Shown: positions 21,363 to 32,119 of the stretch, piece after piece
How the letters are laid out: every line of letters starts with the position of its first letter
How positions within the stretch are numbered: the first letter of the stretch is position 1
Source of the DNA: Tenrec ecaudatus
Lineage: Eukaryota; Chordata; Mammalia; Afrosoricida; Tenrecidae
Direction of reading: 5' to 3'
Length of the DNA stretch: 64,000 nt
Assembly (NCBI RefSeq): GCF_050624435.1
Contig: NC_134546.1
Coordinates: 80,145,700 to 80,209,699, forward strand
Position numbers and translations under genes: made by a program
The notes under the pieces: model-generated
Seen by the model: the letters and a program-made list of their open reading frames with translations, nothing else
The model's database searches: none
Told to the model about the DNA's origin: nothing

Positions 21363-21875
21363 TGTGTTGGACAGGGTTCTCTAGAGAGACAAAACCAGAT
21401 TGCTAGTAATTATATATATATATATATTTATAAAGATAGTTTTATAACACAAGAAATGAACCATTAAATTATATACAGATAATACAATAAATTAACAGTT
21501 AAATTATAAAGCAGTGAGACACTAGCAGTCCTTTAAGGCTTGAGAGTCACCAGTTGTCAGTCCCTTTCTGTAGAGAGAGCTGGGCTATATATACCCAGGC
21601 AGCAAACAGCAAGGCAGGTCACCAACTCTCACCAACTGTCGGTCCCAGCTCCAGAGACAAACATTCCAATAGTGTGGGCTTAAAGGGACCTTAACTTACA
21701 GCGACACAGTCCACAGGCTAGGTATCCCACAGGTAGTGTACCTCTTAAAATGAGGCAGGTCCAATGATTAAAGAACAAGAGACAAGCAAGGCGAGGCTCA
21801 CTGAGCGATTTATCCCTCCACCCTTCAATTAATCCTACTGGTGTTTATCGGGCAGGCTGGCACAATAAACTGTCA
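21363..21875 (-). repeat. 3' LTR of the ERV-L-like provirus
   Basis: On the minus strand it starts TGACAGTTTATTGTGCC and ends with CTGTCCAACACA. It is immediately preceded by a purine tract (AAGGGGTGGATTT, 21,876-21,888), as expected for a 3' LTR. It is about 513 bp long and has an internal (TA)n run. The same LTR family occurs as the truncated solo LTR at 6,916. Confidence 0.88.
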
Positions 21876-21888
21876 AAATCCACCCCTT

Positions 21889-22228
21889 GCCAACCTGGCA
21901 CCTGTACACAATTCTTTACCCACACATACTTATCATCAATCATCTATCATACATATAAATTATATCAATAAATTATATCATCAAATTATATCTGATATAT
22001 CATACCTGAACAAAGGAAATATATGCGATAATCACATACAAAAAAAAACGTTGACAATTACAAACCTCGCTTTTGAAATTGATCACGTGGTCATAATTGA
22101 TAGGTAGAACTACCTTCTACTACTACCCATTCTGTATTACCTTTGCCCTCAGCAAGCACCTCAGCTGGTTGTGGTTTTTGACTTGGCGGGGTGACCCAGA
22201 CCTTCATTCCTGAGGGGTCTGGGTCATT
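21889..22228 (-). mobile_element. Provirus region between pol and LTR
   Basis: AT-rich 3' untranslated stretch of the ERV-L-like element. No envelope-like frame is visible. Confidence 0.6.
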
Positions 22229-23623
22229 TTAAGTCCCGTCAGGATTGGGTTGCTGTAACTTACCATTTACTTTAATAACAGGGCCTGGTAACAATAAGAG
22301 TCGGCCTATGGGATCTCCTGGATTCCAGACATATTCTTCTTTACCTCCATTATGTAGTACCAGTCCAATTTCTCCTTGGCAATCAGGATCAATCACACCA
22401 CTTAGTAGAGTGACACTCTTCCTGACCTGTTGATCCAAAGGCATGAGAAGTCCAAAGTGCCCAGGGGCCATTCTCAGCTGCCAGTTCAGAGGAATATGTG
22501 CTGTGTTTCCAGGTGGGAGAGTTCCTTTCTTCAGGACCAGGACCTCCAGGCCTGAGGAACACAGGGTTGCTGGGACAGGAAGCAAAAATTCTGCAAGGGG
22601 ATTGCTAGGAGTAATAGTGAGTGGTGCCACTCCAGCTTCCACCCCTTGGTTCCTGGACCCATGAATTCTGCCAATTGGAAACACAGCATCATATATTGAC
22701 CGCTGGTTTAGAGCGTATACAGTTTCCTGCAGAATATTGCCCCAGCCCTGCAAGTTGTTGCCACCTAGTTGGCGCCGTAATTGTGTCTTTGGGAGCCCAT
22801 TCCATCTTTCTATCAAGGTGGCAGCTTCAGGATTGTGAAGAACAAGATACGACCAGTGGATTCCATGGGAATGGGCCCATTGCCTCATTGTATTTGCTGT
22901 AAAATGAGTTCCTTGATCTGAAGCAATGTTATGTGTGATGCCATGCCGGTGGATGAGGCATTCTGTAAGTCCACGAATAGTAGATTTGGCAGAAGCATCA
23001 CGTGCAGGGAAGACAAATCCATATCCAGAGTAGGTGTCTATTCCAGTAAGAACAAAACGCTGTCCCCTCCATGATGGAAGTGGTCCTATGTAATCAAACT
23101 GCCACCAAGTTGCTGGTTGATCTCTCCGAGTAATGGTCCCATATCTTGGAGTTAACGTTGGTTTTTGTTGCTGGCAAATGGGACACTCAGCAGTGGCAGT
23201 GGCCAAGTCAGCCTTGGTGAGTGGAAGTCCGTGTTGCTGTGCCCATGCATAACCTCCATCCCTGCCACCATGTCCACTTTGTTCATGTGCCCATTGGGAG
23301 ATAACAGGAGTGGCAGAGGAAAGAGGAGGACCAGTCTCCACAGCGCGTGTCATCTTATCCACTTGATTATTAAAATCCTCCTCTTCAGAGGTAATCCTTT
23401 GGTGAGCGTTCACATGAGATACAATTAACTTTACTTTCTTGGCCCATTCAGAGAGGTCTATCCACATACCTCTTCCCCACCCCTCCTTGTCACCAATTTT
23501 CCAATCATGGTCCTTCCAATTCCCAGACCATCCAACCAAGCCATTAGCCACTGCCCATGAATCAGTATATATTCTCACACCTGGCCATTTTTCCTTATAT
23601 GCAAACTGAACAGCCAGGTGCAC
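22229..23623 (-). pseudogene. ERV-L-like pol: RNase H end, integrase, dUTPase
   Basis: The longest open frame in the window, 464 codons. Residues 1 to about 90 are the RNase H C-terminus (YTDSWAVANGL, SHVNAHQ). Then comes the integrase: a zinc-binding region ending in ECPICQQ, and a catalytic core with Asp in QFDYIGPLP, Asp in ASDQGTHF and Glu in EAATLIERWNG. The last 120 or so residues are dUTPase-like, with a GVIDPDCQGEIGLVLHNGG motif and a PGDPIGRLLLLP motif. The frame begins in mid-RNase H because an in-frame stop lies just upstream (near 23,643). All three integrase acidic residues remain, so this part has decayed little, but no complete Pol can be made. Confidence 0.9.
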
Positions 23624-23776
23624 TGCTCGAAGTTCTGCCCATTAGGAAGATTTCCCTTCACCACTGTCCTTTAGGGAGATCCCCAAAAGAGGCTGTAGTG
23701 CTGCTGCTGTCCATTTATGAGTGGCACCTGCATATCGTTCAGAGCCATCCGTAAACCAAGCATGACTTTTTGGTCT

Positions 23777-24092
23777 TCAGTTAAAGTACGGTAAGGAACT
23801 CCCAGGAGGCCATAGGTGCAGACTGGGCGAAAGGAAGCAATGTGACAGGAGTGGAGGCTGTGAGCATTTGAGCCACTTCTTCATGCAGCTTACTTGTTCC
23901 TTCAGGTCTTGCTTTGGCCCGATGTCGTATATACCACTTCCATTTAACAATGGAGTGTTGCTGCGCACGTCCAACCTTATGATTATGTGGGTCAGACAAT
24001 ACCCAGTTCATGATAGGTAATTCAGGCCTCATGGTGACTTGGTGGCCCATGGTCGGGCGTTCAGTCTCCACCAAGGCCCAGTAACAGGCCAA
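23777..24092 (-). pseudogene. ERV-L-like pol: RT-RNase H connection fragment
   Basis: A minus-strand frame with CYWALVETERPTMGHQV and MNWVLSDPHNHKVGRAQQHS, typical of the connection/RNase H region of this retroviral family. It lies between RT (24,394-25,197) and the RNase H/integrase frame in the correct order. It is in a different frame from its neighbours. Confidence 0.82.
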
Positions 24093-24393
24093 CAGCTGTT
24101 TTTCAAAGGGGGAGTAGTTGTTTGGTGGTTTGCAGAGGATGGCAAGACATTACTTCAAAATCCCAAAGGTCTACGCTGTGATTCACCAATAGGGGTCTGC
24201 CAAAGACTCCACACTGCATCTCTATCTACAATTGACATCTCTAGCACTATTGGGTTAGCTGGATCATATGGTCAAATTGGCAAAGCAGCTTGCATGGCAG
24301 CCTGAACTTGTTGAAGAGCCTTTTCTTGTTCTGGGCCCCACTCAAAAATGGAGGCTTTTCGTGTCACTTGATAAATAGTTTGAAGTAGAACAC

Positions 24394-25197
24394 TCAAGTG
24401 AGGGATATGTTGCCTCCAAAATCCGAAGAGCCCACTAGGTGTGCCCCTTTTTTAGTTGTTGAGGGCACTAAATGCAATAGCTTATCCTTCACTTTAGTAG
24501 GAATATCTCGACATGCCCCACACCACTGGACCCCTAGAATTTTTCCTGATGTGGAGGGTACCTGAATCTTTGTTGGGTGAATTTCCCAACCCCTTGTACA
24601 CAGATATTGTACCAATGAAACTAGAGTCTTTGATATATCCTCCTTAGTGGGTCCAATCAACATAATGTCATCAATATAATGGACCAGTGTGACATTTTGT
24701 GGAATTGACAGATGGTCAAGTTTCCTTTGGAATAAATTATGGCACAGGACAGAAGAGTTGATGTACCCCTGGGGGAGAGTTGTGAAAGTATATTGTTGCC
24801 CCTGCCAGGTGAAGGCAAACTGCTTCTGGTTGTCCTTTGAGACTGGTATTGCGAAGAAGGCATTAGCCAGATCAATAGCTGCATACCATGTACCAGGAGA
24901 AGTATTAATTTGCTCAAGCAATGTAATCACATCTGGGACAGCAGCTGCAATTGGAGTCATCACCTGGTTAAGTTTACGATAATCCACTGACATTCTCCAG
25001 GATCCATCTGTCTTCTTTACAGGCCAAATTGGTGAGTTAAATGGGGATGTAGTAGGAATCACCACCCCTGCATCTTTCAAGTCTTTGATGGTGGCACTGA
25101 TCTCTGAAATCCCTCCAGGAATGCGGTACTGCTTTTGGTTTACTATTTTCCTAGGTAATGGCAATTCTAATGGTGTCCACTTGGCCTTTCCTACCAT
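24394..25197 (-). pseudogene. ERV-L-like reverse transcriptase fragment
   Basis: 267 codons. Palm and finger motifs are in order: WPVKKTDGSWRMSVDYRKLN (about residues 57-76), AIDLANAFFAIPV with the first catalytic Asp, LPQGYINSS, and the active-site YIDDIMLIG (about 176-184), then GWEIHPTKIQ and LGVQWCG. The YIDD box is intact. The frame is lost near its end, where IVGSSDFG replaces the usual continuation. Confidence 0.92.
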
Positions 25198-25244
25198 GAT
25201 AGACCTTATTCCAAATTTTAGGGATATGGGGGTTCTGCCAATTA

Positions 25245-25535
25245 CTAATTATGTCTATTAGTATGGGGGTTCTGCCAATTACTAATTATGTCTATTCCAA
25301 TGATGCATTCTGGAACTGGGGAAATAACCACAGGATAGGTCCGGGGGCCCACTGGACCCACAGTGAGGCATACCTGAGCTAAAACTCCATTGATAACTTG
25401 ACCTCCATAAGCCCCCACTCTGATTGGTGGGCCTTCAAAACATTTTGGGTCTCCTGGAATTAGTGGCAGTTCTGAGCCAGTGTCTAGTAATTCCCGAAAA
25501 GTTTGATTATTTCCTTTCCCCCAATGAACAGTCAC
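25245..25535 (-). pseudogene. ERV-L-like aspartic protease fragment
   Basis: A minus-strand frame with the retropepsin active-site motif LLDTGSELPLI near its start and a GVYGG-like flap (VGAYGGQVINGVLAQV). It is followed by VVISPVPECIIGIDII. The C-terminal part contains an imperfect tandem duplication of 36 bp (25,225-25,260 and 25,262-25,297), which disrupts the junction to RT. Confidence 0.88.
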
Positions 25536-25559
25536 TCTTGTGAAAGGCCGCAGGTCCCT

Positions 25560-26390
25560 TTGTGGAAGGCTAGAAGAAAGACTAACAGTATAAACCTTCG
25601 GTGATGTAGCAGGGTCCTCCTTACAAGGGACCCGGCCTCCCCTTCATTCAAGGGGTTGTGGGTCTCTAAACTGGCTCAGGTCTGGGAATTGATTGAGCGA
25701 TCGTGACTGTCTATTCTGCTGTTCACCTGATCTACCATTCTTTTGCCTGTACAGATCACGTAAATATTTAGTAGGCTTCCCATCTATTTCATTCCTAGAG
25801 ACACCGTGACTACGTAGTCAATGCCATAATTCCACACGAGACAGGTTGCTTTGATTATTATTGAAAACTTTTTGTCTATTATAACCACGCCCACTCTGTC
25901 TCTATTGATTCAGGGCTGACACCTGCCCTCTACCATCACGGGAAACAATCAGCCCCATTGTGGGCAAATGTCGGAGTTCGCTTAGGCCAGTGCCCACTGT
26001 TAATCCTGGTGCACATGAAATAGCAATTACAGGAGTCTTAAGAGATGTTGGGGCCCACTTCACAAACTTTTTCCTTATGGTTGTGGTAAAGGGTATGTCC
26101 GCAGGACATTCCCTTTTTGGGTCTATGGGAATATCTTGATAGATCCATTCTAACATACCATTTTCTCTAAGCTTTTGGATGCCTTCCTCTACAGTGACCA
26201 AGGTAGGTTAGATACTTCAAGTTGGTCTAATCTATTTAAAGATATTTGTCGAAAACTAGACCCTGGATAGTGAAATGCCAATTGAAATGTTCCAACAAGC
26301 AGATGAAACACCATAACACTTACTCCTCTATGCCATGAAATATTTAAAACAGTTTCTTGGCCAACAGAGTAGAAGTGATACATAATTGAA
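25560..26390 (-). pseudogene. ERV-L-like gag remnant
   Basis: Located where gag should be, 5' of protease. A 99-codon frame (26,201-25,902) and neighbouring short frames have no motif I can name firmly. Assigned by position only. Confidence 0.45.
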
Positions 26391-26464
26391 CTTATTCAAA
26401 AGAAAAGTTACCCAACAGAATTTTCAATTATATCATTTATAGCAAGCAAAATCATCCAACAATA

Positions 26465-27690
26465 GTTACAGCAATACATTGACAAGGGGTTGCCAGAAGT
26501 TCAGGACAGATTCAGAGAGGATGTGGAACAATAGATATTAATTCTGTCAGATGGGTCTTGGCTGAAAGCAGAGTTTATCAGAAACAATGTTTATTTGTGT
26601 TCTACTTACTATGCCAGGGCATTTTACTGTAAGGACCACAAAAAAAAACCCACAAAGCCTTGAGGAAGACAGGAATTCCAGAACACTTCATTGTGCTCAA
26701 GCAGAACTTGTATGTGGATCAAGAGCGAGTTCAACCAAGAGAACAAGTGCATACTGCCTGGTTCAAATCGCAAAAGGTGTGTCACAGGGTAGTATCCTCT
26801 CACCAGATGTATTGAATATATACATTGAGCAAATAATCAAAGAAGCAGGTTTCTATGAAGGAGATTGGGGCATGAGTGTGGTGAAAAGCTTATTAACTAT
26901 CTTCAATATGCAGATGACAAAACCTTGCTTTCTGAAAGTGAAGAGGACTTGAATCATTTGATGAATATTACTGATTTTAGCTCACAGCTTGGGTTATAAC
27001 TCAAAGTAAAGAAAACCAGAATGCTCACAACTTACTCATAGGTCACATCATGATAAATAGAACAAAGTGAGAAGTTATCAAGGATTATGTCTTGCTTGGA
27101 CCCACAATCAATACTCATGGAAGCAGAAGTCAAAATATAAGATGACACATTGCATTTGGTAAATATGCTTCATAAGAAGTCTTTAGAGCACTGATAAACA
27201 AGGATATTACTTTTAAGGACTGAGTTGTGCTTGACCCAACCATGGAATTTTACATTGCTCGTATGTATGTGAAAGTCGGACATTGACTAACCAAGACCGA
27301 AGAAGAGTCAATATGTTTGAATTGCGGTGCTGATGAGAAATAGTGGGAATGCCAGGGACTGCTGAGAAGAAAAACAAATCTGCCTTGGAAGAAGTATGGT
27401 TGTAATACTCCTTACAGGCAAGGATGATGATACTCCATCTTATGTAATTTGAGCATGTTTTCAGGGCAGACCACTACTGGAAAGGATATCATGAATTGTA
27501 AATTAGAGGAGCAGAGTAAAAGAGGTAGAGGATCGAGGAGATGAATTGACACTGTGGCTGCAACAATGTGCTCAAACATATGAGCAGTTGGAAGGATGCT
27601 CCAGGATCAGATAGTGTTTTGTTTAACTGTGCATAGCACACCTATGGGTGGGAAGAAACTCAATGGCACACAAGAACAAAAACAACATCA
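26465..27690 (+). mobile_element. RTE-type LINE 3' part, sense
   Basis: Plus-strand RTE: 'gatgggtcttggctgaaagcagagtttatcagaa', 'caaatcgcaaaaggtgtgtcacagg', QGSILSPDVLNIYIEQI (RT motif B region, about 26,785-26,850) and a YADD-equivalent 'caatatgcagatgacaaaacc'. The 3' end shows 'gaattgacactgtggctgcaacaatg', 'gatcagatagtgttttg' and 'caatggcacacaagaacaaa', the tail shared with afrotherian SINEs. Many stops. It directly abuts the provirus. Confidence 0.85.
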
Positions 27691-28134
27691 AAATATGAAG
27701 GTCTTTGTTCTTGGAATTCCCAACATTTTGCTCTATTCACTTCTATGTTATTCCGTGATGACTAGACAATGACTAGGGACACTCATTGTGCATGAGAGAG
27801 CTTTTTATCAACAAGTAATTGTATATCAAGGAAACTCCTTGCTCAGTGCTGTGTTGTTTAAATCTGTTGGTCTCTCTGCAGGATGCCAGGTCCCCATGCT
27901 TTCTCCCCTCAGACCATTTTGTTGCAGGTCAACTGCTACATGATCTTCTACTGACCTCGCCAAGATGGCGTCCAGTATTCCAACCAAGTGGTCAGTTGGC
28001 GGGGACTTGGTCGCTAGCCAGCCTGGTCTAGAGGATGTACCCTCCCCACTCCTTCGGGGTTTACTGGCTAGTCCTGCCCTGCTCCCATGGTTGGTCCCAC
28101 ACTAGTTCCCATGGTCGGACCCGCCCTGTTGTGT
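27691..28134. other. Short GC-richer segment, origin unknown
   Basis: From about 27,850 to 28,130 the sequence is noticeably GC-richer than its surroundings and contains CCAAGATGGCGTC (about 27,959), a match to the YY1 core CAAGATGGC. It resembles a LINE 5' UTR or an LTR, but I cannot identify it. No gene is seen. Confidence 0.4.
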
Positions 28135-28562
28135 TTTTTTGAAACGTTTTATTAGGGACTCATACAACTCTTACCACAATCCATACATACATTGATTGTG
28201 TAAAGTACATCTGTACATTCATTGCCCTCATCATTTTCAAAATATTTGATCTTCACTTAAGCCCTTGGCATCACGTCCTCTTTTTTCCCCTCCCTCCCTC
28301 ATGAAGGAGAACACTCCTCCCTTCCTCATGAGCCCTTGATAATTTATAAATTATTATTTTGTCATATCTCACCCTGTCTGATGTCTACCTTCACTTCCTT
28401 TTCTGTTGTCCATTCCCCAGGGAGGAGGTCACATGCAGATTCTTGTAATCTGTTCCCTGTTTCCAACCCACTCTCCCTCTACCCTCCCAGTATCTACACT
28501 CACACCCCTGGTCCGGAGCGTATCATCCACCCTGGATTCCCTGTGTTTCTAGTTCCAACCTG
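28135..28562 (-). mobile_element. Non-LTR 3' end (poly-T-headed family)
   Basis: 'ttttattagggactcatacaactcttaccacaatccatac' through 'gtcatatctcaccctgtctgatg' and 'ggaggaggtcacatgcagattcttgtaatc' to 'ggattccctgtgtttctagttcc'. It is a longer copy of the same family as at 3,932. Confidence 0.85.
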
Positions 28563-29024
28563 AATTTATTTTAAAAAGAATGAAAATAGAAACAACCTAT
28601 GTGTCCCAAAAGAGATGAATAAATTGTGGTATACACATTTTCATGCTCTAAGATGTTGAGGACTAGAATCAATTCATGCTGCCTAGCTCTAAACTTACAC
28701 CATGCAGTTGCTTGTCCCAACTCAGGTTCCTCTGGCATGAAGGGGAGGTGCCCACACAGGTACCTATAGTACTCAGGTGTTCTTTTGCAAATGATCACGA
28801 GCAATGCCTGAGCTACCCTCAATTTCAAAAAAGAACAAATAAGCATATCTTGAAATGTTTCAGTATATTATTAGTATTTTTTTCTGCCATTTCTCCTAGA
28901 AAATACATTTTTAAATGCCAGGTTTTTCTGTTATAATTTATTAAGAAATTTTGTCCTCATTTGTCCTAAATTATCTGCCCCCAAGACAGATCAAGCATAG
29001 GCAACGTGTATGGATGGTGCAGTG

Positions 29025-29118
29025 ACAGACAGTGTTCTGTTCTGCTGTACATAGTGTCCCTGTGGGTCAGAAGTGACTCAGTAGCACCTATTCAGAACAA
29101 CCACCACAACAACCACAT
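29025..29118 (+). repeat. SINE/RTE-type tail fragment
   Basis: Paralogue of 3,530-3,602: 'tctgctgtacatagtgtccctgtgggtcagaag...gtagcacc...acaacc'. Confidence 0.65.
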
Positions 29119-29913
29119 AACCCAGATCTCCAATCCTGCCTTCATTCAGCACACGATGCTTTACTGGGAAGAAGGCATTCGAACTGCCCAATAATTGGTC
29201 TACTTCCTGGTAGGACCCCTATCCTGAGGGGTCATCTTGTAGAAATCCGAAAAGGCTATGGGATGGTGACCAGGGCTCATATGAAAAAGGTTTAAGCAAA
29301 TGGAAAATTGCACCAGTGAGAAAGAGGCCAAAGAAGCTGTGCCAAATATAAAACTTTTGCCTTTCATGACTTTGTTCTTATTCTTCAAGGGGAGCAAGAG
29401 CTACCCTGATAATTTAATTTGAAAACTTTTGCTCATCCACTCTACAACCTTAATCTTGCCCCTTCCAAAATCTCAAAGGATATTGAGAAGGAACATGCTG
29501 TGAATCCCTCATAAATCTAGAACTTCAGTTTGTACATTTCACTTTGTAGTATTATTCCTATAAACGAGACATATCACTATAATTACGTGTATTGTGTGTT
29601 AATAGAACAATAAAATGAATTAATGTGTGATAATAATTTAGCATAGAACAGTCACATAAAACATATTTCTAAGGTTATTATCCTTGTGCCCTTCACAACA
29701 CACCTAAAACACTCAGATCTGTTCTAGGAACAGAACACGCATATCTCAGAAGTCATGCTTCTTCATTTATTGTCATGTAGTAAGAAGGCAGGAAAATCCA
29801 CCCTCCCTTTGTTGATGAAAGCCAACACAGCCCCAACCCTGCAGCTCTGGAAGTGCTCCTGGATTATCAGGAGTGCACACTCAGTGATCAGGACTGAGCA
29901 CAACACAGACAGC

Positions 29914-30411
29914 ATGGAGTCTGTGCTGAAAGGGGTTTCTCCTTGTTGTTATTTTAACAGGTAATTCAAAATTTTTTTTAATCAAGAACAAGTTTGTGTG
30001 CCTAGGCATTGAGTGAGAAACACGGTGAAGATGTTTGATAGTTTTCTAACTCAGGATATCTCTGCTTGCATATGTAGAGCAAGTGAAGTATGGGGGTACT
30101 TAAAGCAGACTGGGGTGTCTCTGAGACTCCCCTATGCAACCTCTAGATTGCCCTTCAGTAGCTATGCCATGATATTGGTCCATCAGTTTCGGGGAAGGAC
30201 CTGGAGTGGGCCTCACGTATTAGTACCAGGGTGGTAGTACATACTCCAGAGACTCTGGGAAAGGTCGACTCACTATCTCCCAAGAAAACTCAAGAGCAGG
30301 GGGAGCGGGGAGGGAGGGGAAAAAAAGAGAAAACTCTAAGAACATGCTGTATCTGCGTATGAACAGCCTGCAATTCGAGGAGACGCCTTTGTATTTCTAT
30401 GTTGCTACCAT
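29914..30411 (+). pseudogene. V6: IGHV clan III pseudogene, paralogue of V2
   Basis: The leader exon is 29,914-29,960 with an ATG and a VH3-like start (MESVL) but is 47 nt rather than 46, so its frame is shifted. The donor is ACAG|GTAATT. The V exon is about 30,068-30,411. Its acceptor is lost: the bases around the expected AG and first codons are deleted. Other lesions: the FR1 Cys is Tyr (CCTATGCA), the FR3 Cys is Tyr (TTCTATGTT), and a purine-rich stretch of about 38 bp (30,297-30,334) is inserted in FR3. '[17 protein letters not shown]' remains readable at the end. The octamer is lost. It is more decayed than V2. Confidence 0.93.
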
Positions 30412-30450
30412 CACAGCCAGGAGAAATCAGACTGGACCAGGATACAAGTC
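30412..30450 (+). promoter_or_regulatory. Degenerate RSS of V6
   Basis: The heptamer reads CACAGCC (30,412-30,418), the spacer is 23 bp, and the nonamer is ATACAAGTC (30,442-30,450). The lost TG at the heptamer 3' end should reduce activity. Confidence 0.75.
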
Positions 30451-30701
30451 TCCCCTGAAAGAAGGAAACAGGCCCCCAGAGGGCGCTCAGGACCCACAGA
30501 GCACAGGCCTCAGGTCCAGGAGCAGGTGCAGATGGAGGTTTAGGGCTGCTTTCCTGTTGTGATATTGGCATTCTTCTCCATCTCTCATTTTACCTCAGAA
30601 TATCTCTTTATATAAATTACTATGCTGTGACAGTCTCTGATATTTCCTACATTTAAAAAGTTGTATTATAACAAGAAAACATTCTTCAGATAAATCAGCC
30701 T

Positions 30702-30703
30702 GT

Positions 30704-30738
<35 letters not shown>

Positions 30739-30739
30739 G
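30702..30739 (+). repeat. (TTG)n microsatellite
   Basis: About 12 TTG units. The paralogous site in E (about 5,446-5,458) has only a T run and 'tgtg', so the expansion is specific to F. Confidence 0.93.
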
Positions 30740-31249
30740 AGGAAAATGATTCTGCCAGGTGGTCCTCAAGATCAGCATCCCGATGAAACTCAGGGATACT
30801 TGGAGATTCAGTCTAATGAGATTGAGGGAAGATGGAGTGATTGGGTTCTGTGAGAGCATAAACATTTGAATTGGATCAGAAAGTCTGGTTATTCAAACTC
30901 CTCAAATGACGCCTGAATTCCCCGATTATGTCACTGAATTCCAGGCTAGAGTTATACAGGCGGCAAGTTAGGAAACAAACCATATGAAAACAGAATGTGG
31001 CTCCCATATGACTCTCATCTTCAGTAGGAAGTGTGCAGGTCGGACTCAGCATTGGTCCAAAGTCTCTTTGTGTCTTTCTCTACTTTCTGTCTCTCTTGTT
31101 CAGCAAGATGACATGATTTTGGAATATTTATCTTTCCCAATGCAAGTCTGTTCACATTCTCCATATGCCATGTTCATGGACAAGAATGCTCAAGACCAAG
31201 GAAACATCAATACTACCCAATGTTATCTTTCAATGCAATGAAATCCTGA

Positions 31250-31860
31250 TCCAAATGATAACTTAATCCTTTAAATAAATGGAAAAATAATTACTCATTT
31301 TACATGGAGAATCCTAGGATAATCAAGGGACCCAACATGGCTGAGATCAAGGTAGGGGACCTCACACAAACTAACCTCAAATGTATCACACAGTCACAGC
31401 TGTCAAAACAGCCTGGTACTTGTACACTGATAGCTATATTAACCAATAGAATAGAATAGAAAGCTAATAAATAATCCATCCACACACAGGCAACTCATCT
31501 TCAACAAAGGCCAAAGGGACTTCTGAAGGGAGAGCTACATTCTCTTCAACAATGGGCTGACACAATTGGATCGCCACACTCAGAAGAATGAAGGACAACC
31601 AAAACCTCAGCTCCTGTACAAAAATGAACACCAGATGATCAAGGACCTAATGTAAATCCCAGAGCTACAGACACCATCTATAAGGAAGCAGAGACACATG
31701 TAAGTGGCCCATTGCAGGGCATTCATACACTGTCAAACAGAGCAAAGGAAGTACACACAATAAGACAACATATATGAGAGTGACCTAAAATTCAGACATC
31801 GATGTGCATCAAAAGAGCAAAAAGGGAAGTCAGGCAATAAATAAAAAACAAAAAGCTCTG
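31250..31860 (+). mobile_element. L1 ORF2 3'-terminal fragment (block F)
   Basis: Paralogue of 6,036-6,665, with the 'aaaacagcctggtacttgtac' and 'aatagaatagaatagaaag' phrases typical of the end of L1 ORF2. Confidence 0.85.
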
Positions 31861-32119
31861 CTAATTTTAAGCTGCAGTGTTGTCTGTCTATTCCGTGTAC
31901 AACAATAGACAACTGGAGCAAATATGACTGCATTTTCCTTGGAGCCATAATTTCTATCATTTCCACCTTTCAGAATTTTGAGAGACGCAGTGCACCTTGA
32001 TTAAGTGACTGACCAAGACCAACCCCAGGAAATGGGGGACTTGGAAAAAAAAACCTAGAACATCTGAATCTAGAGTTCAATGTGTTGCTTCTTCAGAGTT
32101 CAGGGAGCACTCAGGAGCT

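Larger units (their letters stand above)
21363..26390 (-). mobile_element. ERV-L-like (class III) provirus, 5'-truncated
   Basis: A minus-strand provirus with gag remnant, protease, reverse transcriptase, RNase H, integrase, a dUTPase-like domain at the end of pol, and a 3' LTR. No env-like reading is visible between the pol end (22,229) and the LTR (21,875). A dUTPase after integrase and absence of env are hallmarks of the ERV-L group. A 5' LTR is not seen: the high-coordinate end abuts an RTE LINE near 26,460. Multiple stops and frameshifts make it non-functional. It has no counterpart in block B/D. Confidence 0.88.
28688..32119 (+). repeat. Segmental duplication block F (pairs with E)
   Basis: Collinear with 3,178-6,912, minus the non-LTR insertion at 3,932-4,340. 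Unlike E, F runs without a break into block C. F-C is therefore the uninterrupted form against which the E and D ends can be read. Confidence 0.9.

Noticed and set aside
21889..22228. Possible env gene of the ERV-L-like provirus
   Set aside because: Only about 340 bp lie between the pol end and the purine tract, and they contain no envelope-like frame.
25360..25372. CACAGTG heptamer-like sequence
   Set aside because: It is inside the ERV protease, with no nonamer at 12 or 23 bp.
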